A DNA stretch of 64,000 nt from Mycobacterium sp. IS-1590 (GTDB lineage Bacteria > Actinomycetota > Actinomycetes > Mycobacteriales > Mycobacteriaceae), in contig NZ_LQIW01000009.1 in assembly GCF_001500025.1 (NCBI RefSeq), forward strand, positions 33,780-97,779. Direction: 5' to 3'. Shown here in pieces: positions 35,506-49,733 of the stretch. Positions within the stretch are counted from its first letter, which is position 1. Every line of letters starts with the position of its first letter. The position numbers were made by a program, and so were the translations under genes. The notes under the pieces were generated by a model. The model did not search any database. It was not told the DNA's origin and saw only the letters and a program-made list of their open reading frames with translations.

Positions 35506-36477
35506 ATGATTCGAGTACCGGCGACGGTCCTCGGCGGGCTTTCATTTGCCTTGGCGCTCGCCGGGGTGGTGTCGCGTTATCTGCCTCTTGATCACGAGAC
35601 CGTGCTGCTGTTCGCGGCAGCGTCGCCATATCTCATCCCCGCCGGTATCGCATCGATGGCGCTTTTCGCGGTGGCGCGGCGGTGGGCGGCGACGATCCTG
35701 GCAGCGACGTTGTGCGTCGTGATGCTCGCCCTGCTGGCGCCGCGCTACTTCGGGCCGGAGAAGACGGCGGGGCCATCGGTGGCGCTGCGGGTGGTGACCG
35801 CCAATCTGGGGATGGGCCGGGCCGACGCTCGTGCAGTGGTGCAGTTGGCGTCCGCGTCGGCCGATGTGCTCGTGGTGCAGGAGATGACTCCGCAAGCGGC
35901 CGGTGCCCTGTCGGCCGCCGGACTCGACAGGGTTCTCGGTCACCGGGTGATCGATCCTCGCCCGATGGCGGACGGGATCGGTGTGTGGAGCCGCCATCCG
36001 ATCGTGGCCTCCGCCGCGGTCGGCGGTTACCAGTTGCCGATGCTCAGCACCCAGATCCGGGTGCCCGAGGTCAGATTCGACGTTACCGTGCTCGCCGCGC
36101 ATCTGGCTGCTCCGTGGGGGCAACCGCTGCGCTTGTTCCAGGGCGACATCGCGCGGTTCCCCGACACGCTGCGGTCGACGGCACATGCGGCCTCCTCCGG
36201 CGCTGTCATCGTGGCCGGCGATTTCAACGCGACCTACGACATGCGTCCCTTCCGGATGTTGCTGGGCGAGGGTTATCGCGACGCGGCTGAACAAGCAGGC
36301 GCCGGCCTCACCCGCAGCTACCCGAGCAGGCGGTGGGCCCTACCGGTGGTCGGCATCGACCACGTTCTGGTGCACAACTGCTCGGCTTCGTCGGTGTACA
36401 CCGTCTCGGTACCCGGGGCTGATCACCGCGGGCTGGTTGCCATCGTCGAGATCCCGGTGGACCCGACCGCGAGCTGA
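35506..36477 (+). CDS. Membrane-anchored EEP-family phosphatase/nuclease
   Basis: 323 aa. About three N-terminal helices (to residue ~88) precede an endonuclease/exonuclease/phosphatase domain. Catalytic parts: VTANLGMG (Asn), VVQEM (Glu), AGDFNA (Asp/Asn), IDHVLV (Asp) and GADHRGLVA (final Asp-His). The active site probably faces outwards. Its substrate could be a nucleic acid, a phosphoester or a lipid phosphate. It is 32 bases after the BcsB-like gene and is likely cotranscribed; a link to the polysaccharide is inferred from position. Confidence 0.88.
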   Translation: MIRVPATVLGGLSFALALAGVVSRYLPLDHETVLLFAAASPYLIPAGIASMALFAVARRWAATILAATLCVVMLALLAPRYFGPEKTAGPSVALRVVTANLGMGRADARAVVQLASASADVLVVQEMTPQAAGALSAAGLDRVLGHRVIDPRPMADGIGVWSRHPIVASAAVGGYQLPMLSTQIRVPEVRFDVTVLAAHLAAPWGQPLRLFQGDIARFPDTLRSTAHAASSGAVIVAGDFNATYDMRPFRMLLGEGYRDAAEQAGAGLTRSYPSRRWALPVVGIDHVLVHNCSASSVYTVSVPGADHRGLVAIVEIPVDPTAS

Positions 36478-36506
36478 CTGGTCTCCCGCCGATTAGGCTG
36501 TGACCC

Positions 36507-38639
36507 GTGTCGGAGGCGACAAGGACCAACTCACTGTCTACGCGTGAGCGCTCATCCGACTCAGGGCCTTCGCGCAAACCGGTGTCCGCCGTTTACGTCG
36601 CCTCCCCGGAAGGTGACACGGGAAAGTCCACCATCGCGCTGGGCATCCTGCACCGGTTGACGGCCACCGTCGCCAAGGTCGGTGTCTTTCGCCCGATCAC
36701 CCGGCTCGGCGAGGACCGCGACTACATCCTCGAACTGCTGTTGCAACACACCACCGCCGGACTGTCCTACGACGACTGCGTCGGCGTCGGCTACGAACAA
36801 CTGCACGAGGACCCCGAATCCGCACTGGCCGAAATCGTCGATCGGTTCCACCGGGTGGCCGACCAGTGCGATGCGGTGCTGATCGTCGGCAGCGACTACA
36901 CCGATGTCGCCACGCCCAGCGAGTTGTCGACCAATGCACGCATCGCGGCCAATCTCGGCGCGCCGGTGGTGCTGGCGGTCAAGGCGAAGGATCGAAGCCC
37001 CGCCGATGTCGCGAACATCGTCGACATCTGCCTCGACGAGATCGCCGCTCAGCATGCGCACACCGCGGCCGTCGTCGCCAACCGTTGTGACCCCGAACAA
37101 CTGACCGCGGTGCTCGACGCGTTGAGCGACTTCGATCCGAAGTGTTACGCGCTGCCGGAGGAGCCGCTGCTGGTCGCCGCTTCGGTCGCCGAACTGCAGC
37201 GGGCCGTCGAGGGCGAATTGATCAGTGGCGATCCGGCGCTGCTGTCCCGGGAGGCCATGGACCTCATGGTCGCCGGGATGACCGCCGAACGCGTACTCGA
37301 GCGGCTCAGCGAGGGTGTCGCCGTCATCGCGGCCGGCGACCGATCCGACGTCGTGCTCGCGCTCGCGAGCGCCCATGCGGCCGAGGGCTTCCCGTCGCTG
37401 TCCTGCATCATCCTCAACGGCGGGCTGGAATTGCACCCCTCGATCGCGGCCTTGGTTTCGGGGCTGGGTTTGCGCTTGCCGATCATCGCCACCAGATTCC
37501 GGACGTTCGAAACGGCCAGCCGGGTGGCGTCTGCGCGTGGCAGGGTGACAGCGACCTCCCTACGCAAGATCGACACGGCCATCGCGTTGATGGAAGCCCA
37601 CGTCGACATCGCAGACATGCTGGAACAGTTGGCCATCCCGATTCCGCAGGTGGTCACCCCCCAGATGTTCACCTACAAGCTGCTCGAGTGGGCCCGCTCG
37701 GACCGTAAGCACATCGTGTTGCCGGAGGGCGACGACGACCGCATCCTGACCGCGGCCGGCCGGCTGTTGCACCGCGGCGTTGCCGAGCTGACAATTCTCG
37801 GCGAGGAGTCTCAGATACGGGCGCGCGCAGCGGAAATGGGTATCGATCTCTCGGACGCCGCCATTCTCGACCCTCAAACCAGCGAGCTGTGCGACAAGTT
37901 CGCAGAGCAATACGCCGAGATGCGCAAGCACAAGGGGGTCACGGTCGAGCAGGCGCGCGAAATCATCCATGACGTCTCCTATTTCGGCACGATGCTGGTG
38001 TACAACGACATGGTCGACGGCATGGTCTCCGGCGCACGACACACCACCGCCCACACGGTGCGGCCGGCCTTCGAGATCATCAGGATGCTGCCCGACGTGT
38101 CCACGGTCTCCAGCATCTTTCTGATGTGCCTTGCCGACCGAGTACTGGCGTACGGGGACTGCGCGATCGTGCCGGATCCGACCGCCGAGCAGCTGGCCGA
38201 TATCGCGATCTCCTCGGCGCGCACCGCGGCCAGCTTCGACATCGAGCCACGGGTCGCGATGCTGTCCTACTCGACCGGCACCAGCGGATCCGGCGCGGAC
38301 GTCGAAAAGGTCCGGCAGGCAACCGAACTGGTCCTCCAGCGGGAGCCGGATCTGCTGGTAGACGGACCGATCCAGTACGACGCCGCGGTGGAACCGTCCG
38401 TGGCCAAATCGAAACGACCCGATTCGAAGGTGGCAGGGCGCGCCACGGTGCTGATCTTCCCCGACCTCAACACCGGGAACAACACGTACAAGGCGGTCCA
38501 GCGCAGCGCAGGCGCGATCGCGATCGGGCCGGTGCTGCAAGGACTGAAGAAACCCGTCAACGACCTTTCGCGCGGGGCGTTGGTGGAGGACATCGTCAAC
38601 ACCGTGGCGATCACCGCGATCCAGGCGCAGACACTCTGA
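36507..38639 (+). CDS. pta: Phosphate acetyltransferase
   Basis: 710 aa, long-form enzyme. It interconverts acetyl-CoA and acetyl phosphate. The N-terminal P-loop-like domain begins [19 protein letters not shown] and is followed by a DRTGG domain; the C-terminal catalytic PTA_PTB domain begins [19 protein letters not shown] and includes [35 protein letters not shown] and [17 protein letters not shown]. The GTG start follows the EEP gene by 29 bases. Stop and ackA start overlap (TGATG). In M. tuberculosis it lies next to fgd1 (from memory); here the polysaccharide locus separates them. Confidence 0.97.
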   Translation: MSEATRTNSLSTRERSSDSGPSRKPVSAVYVASPEGDTGKSTIALGILHRLTATVAKVGVFRPITRLGEDRDYILELLLQHTTAGLSYDDCVGVGYEQLHEDPESALAEIVDRFHRVADQCDAVLIVGSDYTDVATPSELSTNARIAANLGAPVVLAVKAKDRSPADVANIVDICLDEIAAQHAHTAAVVANRCDPEQLTAVLDALSDFDPKCYALPEEPLLVAASVAELQRAVEGELISGDPALLSREAMDLMVAGMTAERVLERLSEGVAVIAAGDRSDVVLALASAHAAEGFPSLSCIILNGGLELHPSIAALVSGLGLRLPIIATRFRTFETASRVASARGRVTATSLRKIDTAIALMEAHVDIADMLEQLAIPIPQVVTPQMFTYKLLEWARSDRKHIVLPEGDDDRILTAAGRLLHRGVAELTILGEESQIRARAAEMGIDLSDAAILDPQTSELCDKFAEQYAEMRKHKGVTVEQAREIIHDVSYFGTMLVYNDMVDGMVSGARHTTAHTVRPAFEIIRMLPDVSTVSSIFLMCLADRVLAYGDCAIVPDPTAEQLADIAISSARTAASFDIEPRVAMLSYSTGTSGSGADVEKVRQATELVLQREPDLLVDGPIQYDAAVEPSVAKSKRPDSKVAGRATVLIFPDLNTGNNTYKAVQRSAGAIAIGPVLQGLKKPVNDLSRGALVEDIVNTVAITAIQAQTL

Positions 38640-39781
38640 TGGCCCGCAGCGTTCTGGTTCTCAACTCGGGGTCGTCGTCGCTCAAATTCGCTGTCATCGA
38701 ACCGGATTCGGAGACCATGGTGGTTGACGGCATCGTCGAGCGCATCGGTGAGGGGGAGGTGCGCGACCACGCCGAGGCGCTGCAGACGGCGTTCGGCCAG
38801 ATGGCTGAAGCGGGCCGGGGTCCCGACGCTCTCGACCTGGTCGCCGTGGGCCACCGCGTCGTACACGGCGGTCCGGATTTTTACGAGCCGACGCTGGTCG
38901 ACGACGCGCTGGTCGCCAGGATCGACGAGCTGTCTCCCCTTGCCCCGCTGCATAATCCGCCGGCGCTGCTGGGAATCGAGGAGGCGCGCAAGGCGCTGCC
39001 CGATCTACCGCATGTCGCGGTCTTCGACACGGCCTTCTTCCACGACCTGCCGGCCGCCGCGGCGACGTACGCGATCGACCGCGACATCGCCGAGCAGTGG
39101 CATATCCGTCGCTACGGCTTCCACGGCACCTCACACCAGTACGTCAGCGAGCAGGCCGCGGCCTTCCTGGGCGTCCCACTGGACTCGGTGCGCCAAATCG
39201 TGCTGCACCTGGGCAACGGCGCATCGGCCTCGGCCATCGTCGGTGGCCGCCCGGTGGACACCTCGATGGGGCTGACGCCGATGGAGGGGCTGGTGATGGG
39301 AACCCGTTCCGGCGACATCGATCCCGGTCTGATGTTCTATCTATGGCGCACGGCGAAGATGACCGTCGAGGACATCGAGGAGATGCTCAACCGCCGCTCC
39401 GGGGTGCGGGGGCTCGGCGGCGAGGTCGACTTCCGGGTGCTGCATCAGCGCATCGAATCCGGGGACAGCTCTGCGCAACTGGCGTACGACGTCTACATTC
39501 ACCGGCTGCGCAAGTACATCGGCGCCTATCTGGCACTGCTGGGCGGCGCGGACATCATCACCTTCACCGCCGGTGTGGGGGAGAACGATGCGGCGGTGCG
39601 GCGTGACGCGTTGAGCGGCATGGCGTCCTTGGGCATCGAACTCGACGAGCTGCGCAACACCCGCCCCGACAAGAAGATCCGGCGGATATCGGCCGACCGG
39701 TCTGGAACGACGGTGCTAGTTGTTCCCACTGATGAGGAGCTCGCGATCGCCCGCGCCTGCACGGACCTCATCGAGCACTGA
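38639..39781 (+). CDS. ackA: Acetate kinase
   Basis: 380 aa, ASKHA fold. Uses acetyl phosphate and ADP to make acetate and ATP, or the reverse. Seen are [16 protein letters not shown] (phosphate 1), [53 protein letters not shown] (phosphate 2), [24 protein letters not shown] and [11 protein letters not shown]. The ATG overlaps the pta stop by one base. The 3' 66 bases overlap the convergent STAS gene. Confidence 0.98.
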   Translation: MARSVLVLNSGSSSLKFAVIEPDSETMVVDGIVERIGEGEVRDHAEALQTAFGQMAEAGRGPDALDLVAVGHRVVHGGPDFYEPTLVDDALVARIDELSPLAPLHNPPALLGIEEARKALPDLPHVAVFDTAFFHDLPAAAATYAIDRDIAEQWHIRRYGFHGTSHQYVSEQAAAFLGVPLDSVRQIVLHLGNGASASAIVGGRPVDTSMGLTPMEGLVMGTRSGDIDPGLMFYLWRTAKMTVEDIEEMLNRRSGVRGLGGEVDFRVLHQRIESGDSSAQLAYDVYIHRLRKYIGAYLALLGGADIITFTAGVGENDAAVRRDALSGMASLGIELDELRNTRPDKKIRRISADRSGTTVLVVPTDEELAIARACTDLIEH

Positions 39782-40162
39782 GCGCGGCTTCTCGAGCGGC
39801 AGTTCCCGCGCGGAATCGCAGATGGCCAGCAGACGACGAACCTGCCGGCCGCAGCGCACCTGCCAGTCGATCCCGTTCCGGGAGCAGATCACGTTGATGT
39901 AGTGCAGCGCGGCGAAGCCGGCGGTGCCGAAGAAGTCGACGAGCCGCAGGTCGATCACCAGACGCCGCGTGCCCGCCACCTGACCTTCGACGTAGGTGGC
40001 CAGTGCTCGGCTGTTGGTCGCATCGATCTCCCCTTCGACCGTCACGAGGACCGTCGAACCATGCCGGTGGGAGGCGGTGAAGCTGGCGCGATGGTGGTGT
40101 TCGCACTGATCGAACGACCGAGGGTCGGGGCGGAACACCCGGCAGGTTCCTACAGCGGACAC
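39716..40162 (-). CDS. STAS-domain protein (anti-sigma factor antagonist type)
   Basis: 148 aa. The STAS core reads [23 protein letters not shown]...[26 protein letters not shown]. The phosphorylatable Ser of SpoIIAA-type proteins would lie in DFFGTAG, where Thr is present. No anti-sigma kinase or sigma gene is beside it, so its partner is elsewhere. The GTG start at 40162 is the longest option. The C-terminus is antisense to the end of ackA. Confidence 0.88.
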   Translation of the reverse strand: MSAVGTCRVFRPDPRSFDQCEHHHRASFTASHRHGSTVLVTVEGEIDATNSRALATYVEGQVAGTRRLVIDLRLVDFFGTAGFAALHYINVICSRNGIDWQVRCGRQVRRLLAICDSARELPLEKPRSVLDEVRAGAGDRELLISGNN

Positions 40163-40526
40163 GGCGCACTCCTGTTGTCGAGATGCAATTGAAACCGCGG
40201 AGGCCGTCAGCGTTGCCTGACAGCTGCTGGGCCGTAAACGGGAAATCGTCCCCGATGACCTCTGCAGTTTGGCTGTGACCTCAACCTGTGATGCAGATTA
40301 CTACGAAATCCGCGGCATGACCATTGAGTGTTACGACATGGGCAAATCCCGTAAAGTCGACGCCTTGTGCGGCGTAGTTTGCTGTAAGGGCTACTGAATC
40401 CGTAGTTCTCACTCCGCTCGGGGTGGCAGCTGTGAGATTGAATTTGCCTCGCAGGAAACACGTCGAAATCCGTCCGCAATCGCGGACGGCTCCAATGTGC
40501 CCATCCGGTACGACGAAGGGGCGCAC
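40163..40526. promoter_or_regulatory. Leader and promoter region of the truncated haemoglobin gene
   Basis: A 364-base gap without a supported ORF. A perfect 8-base stem with a four-base loop (CCGTCCGC, AATC, GCGGACGG) lies at 40470-40489, 37 bases before the haemoglobin ATG, so it would be in the 5' leader if transcription starts upstream. No T-tract follows it. I found no DosR-type GGGACT/AGTCCC box by eye. Confidence 0.4.
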
Positions 40527-40892
40527 ATGGCGAGTATCTACGAGCAGATCGGCGGCCACGAGGCCCTCGAAGTTGTGGTCGAGGACTTCTACAACCGCGT
40601 GCTGGCCGACGACGAGTTGGCTGGATTCTTCACGGGGGCGAACATGGCGCGGCTCAAGGGTCGGCAGGTCGAGTTCTTCGCCGCCGCACTGGGAGGGCCC
40701 GACCCCTACACCGGCGCCCCGATGCGCCGGGTTCATCAGGGCCGCGGGATCACCATGCACCACTTCAACCTCGTCGCGGGCCATCTGGCAGACAGCCTCG
40801 CCGCGGCCGGAGTGCCCACGGACACGGTAGGCGAGATCCTTGCCGCCATCGCCCCGCTGCGCGACGAGATCGCGAGCGCGAGCGTCGCCTGA
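40527..40892 (+). CDS. glbN: Group I truncated haemoglobin (trHbN)
   Basis: 121 aa 2-on-2 globin. [33 protein letters not shown] holds the A-B helices with the B10 Tyr, [14 protein letters not shown] the E-helix end, and [18 protein letters not shown] the F helix with the proximal His. trHbN oxidises nitric oxide to nitrate and protects respiration. ATG 40527 has GAAGGGG upstream; an in-frame start at 40497 is less likely. It ends three bases from the pknG stop (convergent). In M. tuberculosis glbN sits elsewhere (from memory), so this copy is out of place. Confidence 0.93.
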   Translation: MASIYEQIGGHEALEVVVEDFYNRVLADDELAGFFTGANMARLKGRQVEFFAAALGGPDPYTGAPMRRVHQGRGITMHHFNLVAGHLADSLAAAGVPTDTVGEILAAIAPLRDEIASASVA

Positions 40893-40895
40893 CCG

Positions 40896-44116
<3,221 letters not shown>

Positions 44117-44175
44117 CAGCTGCCTGTTCTTCGCGCAAGCGTCCCCCTGCGCTCCGCACGGGCGGTACCCCCACA

Positions 44176-45495
44176 TCATCGGTACTCACTCAGCCTCGGC
44201 CACAACCCCAGTGCCACCGCGACCGCCGCGACGACGCTGAGCACCGCCGCGCCGACGGTCGCACCGGACAGCACCCGGTGTGCGTTGATGATGTCGTCGC
44301 GGAGCTGCCCGCGGCTCTCTTCGATGCCCTGACTCAACGCCTCGTCGAGCTTGTTGAACGCGGGCGTGGAGTCGTCGGCCCCGGTGCCCAGCGCCACCTG
44401 CGTGGCGGCTTGGTAGTTGCCGACGCTGATGTAGGCGTTGATGCGGTCGTCGGCGGCGCGCCACCGCTTCAACAACTGCTCGGCCTCGGCGAGGTCGGTC
44501 TTGTCGATGGCGTCCTCGCGGGCCAGGTAATCGGCAAGCTGCTGCTGCATCATGTCGATGCGCTGGTAGTACGACTGTTTGCGCACCGTCTCGTCGCCGC
44601 GCCGGATCAACGACAGCGTCTCGTCGGCACGGGCCTGCTGCGCGGTGATCGCCAGGTTCGTCACCGTCTTCAACGACTCGGCGGCGGTGTCCTTGGCGCT
44701 GCGGCTGTCGGAGGTCGAGATGACCAGGGCCGTGCCCACCCAGATCAGCATGGTCAGAACGGCCAGTCCGCCGGCGACGAAGCCGATGTTGATCCGCCTG
44801 CGCGTGCGCCTGGCCAGCCAACGGTTGGCGAACACCCCGAACAGCAGGGTCGCCAGCACCACCAGGATGACCGGGCCGGGGATCCGGGTGGACGCGCTGG
44901 TCTCGGCGTCGACGCGCTGCGAGGTCTCCTCGTAGAGCCGTTGGGCCCCGGGCAGGATCTGCGTCTGCATCAACGCCGACGCCTCCGACAGGTACGACGA
45001 ACCCACCGGATTACCCGAACGGTTGTTGGTGCGGGCCGTCTCGACCAGGCCCGTGTACACCGACAACTCTGCGTTGATGCGGCCGAGCAACTGCACCAGG
45101 TCCTCGTCGGTGAGCCCGCTCGACGCCCGGGTCACGGCCACCGACGCGTCCGTGATCGCCTGCTCGTACCGTTGTCGGACGTCGCGGGGTTCCGCCCCGG
45201 CGATGAAGGCCGTGGCCGCTGCGGCATCGGCCACCGACAGCGTCGTGTAGAGCTGCCCGGCGGCAAACGACAGCGGCTCGGTGTGGTTGAGCACCGTCAT
45301 CAGCGCCTGCTGGCGGTCGTTGATCGTCGTCGAGGTGGCGAACGCGCTGGCGATGACCAGCGCGGACAGCACCACGCCGATGGTCAGGATCCGGCCGGGC
45401 GTGGTCCACAGAAACCACCAGCGTTGTTGTGCCGACGTCGACGGCGACCGCGACGCGAGCGGCTCCGTCGACGGGTGCGCCAACTCCACAGTCAC
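44176..45495 (-). CDS. glnX: Transmembrane signalling protein (GlnX / Rv0412c-like)
   Basis: 439 aa, the length I recall for Rv0412c. Four transmembrane helices at about 35-57, 210-230, 245-265 and near the C-terminus (SGATVGAAVLSVVAAVAVALGLW) flank two helical extracytoplasmic domains of four-helix-bundle type. It is proposed to link GlnH to PknG. GTG 45495 is chosen; the longer open frame upstream runs antisense through mutT3. Order glnX-glnH-pknG is an operon; the glnX stop lies 59 bases upstream of the glnH GTG. Confidence 0.9.
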   Translation of the reverse strand: MTVELAHPSTEPLASRSPSTSAQQRWWFLWTTPGRILTIGVVLSALVIASAFATSTTINDRQQALMTVLNHTEPLSFAAGQLYTTLSVADAAAATAFIAGAEPRDVRQRYEQAITDASVAVTRASSGLTDEDLVQLLGRINAELSVYTGLVETARTNNRSGNPVGSSYLSEASALMQTQILPGAQRLYEETSQRVDAETSASTRIPGPVILVVLATLLFGVFANRWLARRTRRRINIGFVAGGLAVLTMLIWVGTALVISTSDSRSAKDTAAESLKTVTNLAITAQQARADETLSLIRRGDETVRKQSYYQRIDMMQQQLADYLAREDAIDKTDLAEAEQLLKRWRAADDRINAYISVGNYQAATQVALGTGADDSTPAFNKLDEALSQGIEESRGQLRDDIINAHRVLSGATVGAAVLSVVAAVAVALGLWPRLSEYR

Positions 45496-45594
45496 GTGCG
45501 CGCGGACCTCATCAGCATCGCTTTCCGGCTCGTCGTTTCGACCGCTCCCACTGTATGAAAGAAGTCTAAGAGTTTCCGGCAGGCCGGGCGGCCC

Positions 45595-45600
45595 TATTGT
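45595..45600 (+). promoter_or_regulatory. -10 element of mutT3
   Basis: TATTGT fits TANNNT and ends six bases before the GTG start at 45607, predicting a leaderless mRNA. Confidence 0.55.
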
Positions 45601-45606
45601 TGAGGC

Positions 45607-46107
45607 GTGCGTGGCGACGGTGACGGATGGGTGGTTTCCCACGGCCAGGCCTACTGGGGCAGGTACGGCGCGGCCGGCCTGTTGCTGCGGGCCCCCGGCC
45701 ACGACGGCACCCCGGTGGTGCTTCTCCAGCACCGGGCGGCCTGGAGCCACCAGGGCGACACCTGGGGTCTGCCCGGCGGGGCGCGCGACAGCCACGAGAC
45801 CGCGGAACAGGCGGCCATCCGGGAGGCCCATGAGGAAGCGGGGCTGCCTGCCGAGCAGTTGACCGTGCGCAAGGTGGTGCAGACCAAGATCGTCGCGGGC
45901 GACGGGGTCAGTTGGAGCTACAGCACGGTGATCGCCGACGCCCAGGAGATGCTGCCCACCGTGCCGAACCGGGAGAGCGCCGAGTTGCGCTGGGTGGCCG
46001 TCGACGACGTCGCCACCCTGCCGCTGCACCCGGGATTCGCCGCCAGCTGGCAGCGGTTGCGCGACGAGTTCACGTCGATCCCGCTTCTGGTCAACCCTCA
46101 GCTCTGA
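45607..46107 (+). CDS. mutT3: NUDIX hydrolase, MutT3-like
   Basis: 166 aa. The Nudix box is complete: [23 protein letters not shown] (Gx5Ex7REUxEExG). Preceded by TWGLPGG. Hydrolyses nucleoside diphosphate derivatives such as oxidised dGTP. The order Rv0412c-mutT3-thiE matches M. tuberculosis. The start is supported by the leaderless promoter; the 3' end overlaps convergent thiE by 17 bases. Confidence 0.93.
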   Translation: MRGDGDGWVVSHGQAYWGRYGAAGLLLRAPGHDGTPVVLLQHRAAWSHQGDTWGLPGGARDSHETAEQAAIREAHEEAGLPAEQLTVRKVVQTKIVAGDGVSWSYSTVIADAQEMLPTVPNRESAELRWVAVDDVATLPLHPGFAASWQRLRDEFTSIPLLVNPQL

Positions 46108-46774
46108 GCGCCGCCTGCAAAGCCACCTTCAAAGACGAGGCCGCCGCACCAGGGTCCTCGGCCGCCGTGATCGCCCGCACCACGACGACGCGTCGCGCGC
46201 CGGCGGCCAGCACCTGCGGTAACCGGTCGGCGTCGATTCCGCCGATCGCGAACCACGGCTTGGCCGTACCGAGTTGGGCGGTGTGCCGGACCAGCTCCAG
46301 CCCGGGCGCAGCGCGGCCGGGTTTGGTCGGGGTGGGCCAGCACGGGCCGACGCAGAAGTAGTCGACGGCCTCGTCCACCGCCGCCGCGACCTGATCCACA
46401 TCATGGGTGGACCGCCCGATCACCGACCCCTCGCCGACGATGCCGCGCGCCACCGCCAGCGGAAGGTCATCCTGGCCCAGGTGAAGCACGTCGGCGCCGG
46501 CGGCCAGCGCGATGTCGGCGCGGTCGTTGACGGCCAGCAGCGCGCCGTGGCGCCGGGCCGCGTCGGCGAGCACCTCGAGGTCCTCGAGTTCCTGGCGGGC
46601 CTCCAAGGGGCCGAACCGCTGTTCGCCCGGCGAACCCTTGTCGCGCAGCTGGATGAGGTCGACCCCTCCGGCGAGGGCGGCGTCGGCGAACTCCGCGAGG
46701 TCGCCGCGCTCGCGCCGGGCGTCGGTGCACAAGTACAGCGACGCGCTGGCCAGGCGTTCTCGAGGTTGGTGCAC
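46091..46774 (-). CDS. thiE: Thiamine-phosphate synthase
   Basis: 227 aa TIM barrel joining HMP-PP and thiazole phosphate to thiamine monophosphate. Conserved: [73 protein letters not shown] and [12 protein letters not shown]. All are hallmark ThiE loops. It is divergent from the thiOSG operon with a TPP riboswitch between; the riboswitch is oriented to thiO, and none is seen on the thiE side. Confidence 0.97.
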   Translation of the reverse strand: MHQPRERLASASLYLCTDARRERGDLAEFADAALAGGVDLIQLRDKGSPGEQRFGPLEARQELEDLEVLADAARRHGALLAVNDRADIALAAGADVLHLGQDDLPLAVARGIVGEGSVIGRSTHDVDQVAAAVDEAVDYFCVGPCWPTPTKPGRAAPGLELVRHTAQLGTAKPWFAIGGIDADRLPQVLAAGARRVVVVRAITAAEDPGAAASSLKVALQAALRAEG

Positions 46775-46831
46775 ACCGCGACGCTAGCGGCTCGTCGTTG
46801 GGGGCCTAACCAGCGGGTACTGTGGGTTGAC

Positions 46832-46925
46832 GAACGCGGGAGTCCCGGGAACGGGGACTGAGAGTGGGCATTCGAACCTGCCCTTACCGTCGCACCTGAT
46901 CCGGGTCATGCCGGCGAAGGGAGGG
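46832..46925 (+). promoter_or_regulatory. TPP riboswitch (THI element) upstream of thiO
   Basis: The conserved TPP aptamer elements are here: GGGACTGAGAGTGGGC around 46855-46869 (the CTGAGA core), then ACCTGATCCGGGTCATGCC (THI box) and CGAAGGGAGGG leading into the start region. The Shine-Dalgarno GGGAGGG of thiO lies at its 3' end, four bases before the TTG start, so TPP binding likely hides it and blocks translation. Confidence 0.93.
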
Positions 46926-46928
46926 AAG

Positions 46929-47939
46929 TTGACCGCAGCAAGCCTGGCCGTGATCGGCGGCGGCGTCATCGGATTGGCCGTCGCGCGGCGTGCGCTGAGT
47001 GCCGGCTGGGACGTCCGCGTGCACCGCACCGACGAGCGCGGCGCGTCGTGGGTCGCCGGCGGCATGCTCGCACCCCACAGCGAGGGCTGGCCCGGTGAGG
47101 AGAAGCTGCTGCAGCTCGGCCTGGAGTCGCTGCACCTGTGGCACGGCGGCTTTCTCGACGGGCTGCCCGACGATGTGGTCACGGCACGCGAATCGCTGGT
47201 GGTCGCCGTCGACCGCGCAGATGCGAGCGACCTCAAGACAGTGGGCGAGTGGCTTGCGGCCCAAGGGCATCCGGTGACGGCGACGACGTCGGCCCGCGAT
47301 ATCGAACCGCTGCTGGCCCAGGGCATCCGGCATGGGTTTCGCGCCGAAACCGAACTGGCCGTTGACAATCGGCTGCTGGTGCGAGCCTTGGCCGTGTCGT
47401 GTGAAGGGCTTGGTGTGCAGTGGGCGCCCCCCGTGTCCGAACTCGCCGAGGTGCAGGCGGATGCCGTGGTGATCGCGAACGGTATCGACGCTCCGACGCT
47501 GTGGCCCGACCTGCCCATCCGGCCGGTGAAGGGTGAGGTGTTGCGGTTGCGGTGGCGCCGCGGGTGCATGCCGGTGCCGCAGCGGGTCATTCGGGCCAGG
47601 GTGCACGGAAGACAGGTGTACCTGGTTCCACGCGCCGACGGCGTCGTCGTCGGCGCCACGCAGTACGAACACGGCCGTGATACCGCGCCCGCGGTGACCG
47701 GAGTGCGGGAACTGCTCGACGACGCCTGCGCGGTGATGCCCGCGCTGGGCGAGTACGAACTCGCCGAATGCGCCGCGGGCCTGCGGCCGATGACGCCGGA
47801 TGGATTACCGCTCGTCGAACGCCTCGACGAGCGCACACTGGTCGCGGCGGGCCACGGGCGCAACGGGTTTCTTCTCGCGCCCTGGACGGCTGAACGGATC
47901 GCGGCCGAACTCGATGTCACGATTGGAGCAACACCATGA
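46929..47939 (+). CDS. thiO: Glycine oxidase ThiO
   Basis: 336 aa FAD enzyme. It opens with the FAD-binding motif AVIGGGVIGLAVARRAL, followed by WVAGGMLAPHSEGWPGEEKLL, and ends with RPMTPDGLPLVERLDERTLVAAGHGRNGFLLAPWTAERIAAEL, the glycine-oxidase C-terminal pattern. It turns glycine to dehydroglycine for thiazole assembly. The start is TTG 46929, directly under the riboswitch-linked Shine-Dalgarno. Twenty-two bases separate it from thiS. Confidence 0.95.
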   Translation: MTAASLAVIGGGVIGLAVARRALSAGWDVRVHRTDERGASWVAGGMLAPHSEGWPGEEKLLQLGLESLHLWHGGFLDGLPDDVVTARESLVVAVDRADASDLKTVGEWLAAQGHPVTATTSARDIEPLLAQGIRHGFRAETELAVDNRLLVRALAVSCEGLGVQWAPPVSELAEVQADAVVIANGIDAPTLWPDLPIRPVKGEVLRLRWRRGCMPVPQRVIRARVHGRQVYLVPRADGVVVGATQYEHGRDTAPAVTGVRELLDDACAVMPALGEYELAECAAGLRPMTPDGLPLVERLDERTLVAAGHGRNGFLLAPWTAERIAAELDVTIGATP

Positions 47940-47961
47940 CGCGCACGCGAGGAGCAACGAA

Positions 47962-49722
<1,761 letters not shown>

Positions 49723-49733
49723 CGTAGTGGGCA

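Noticed and set aside
40163..40526. DosR box upstream of trHbN
   Set aside because: No GGGACT...AGTCCC pair found by eye.
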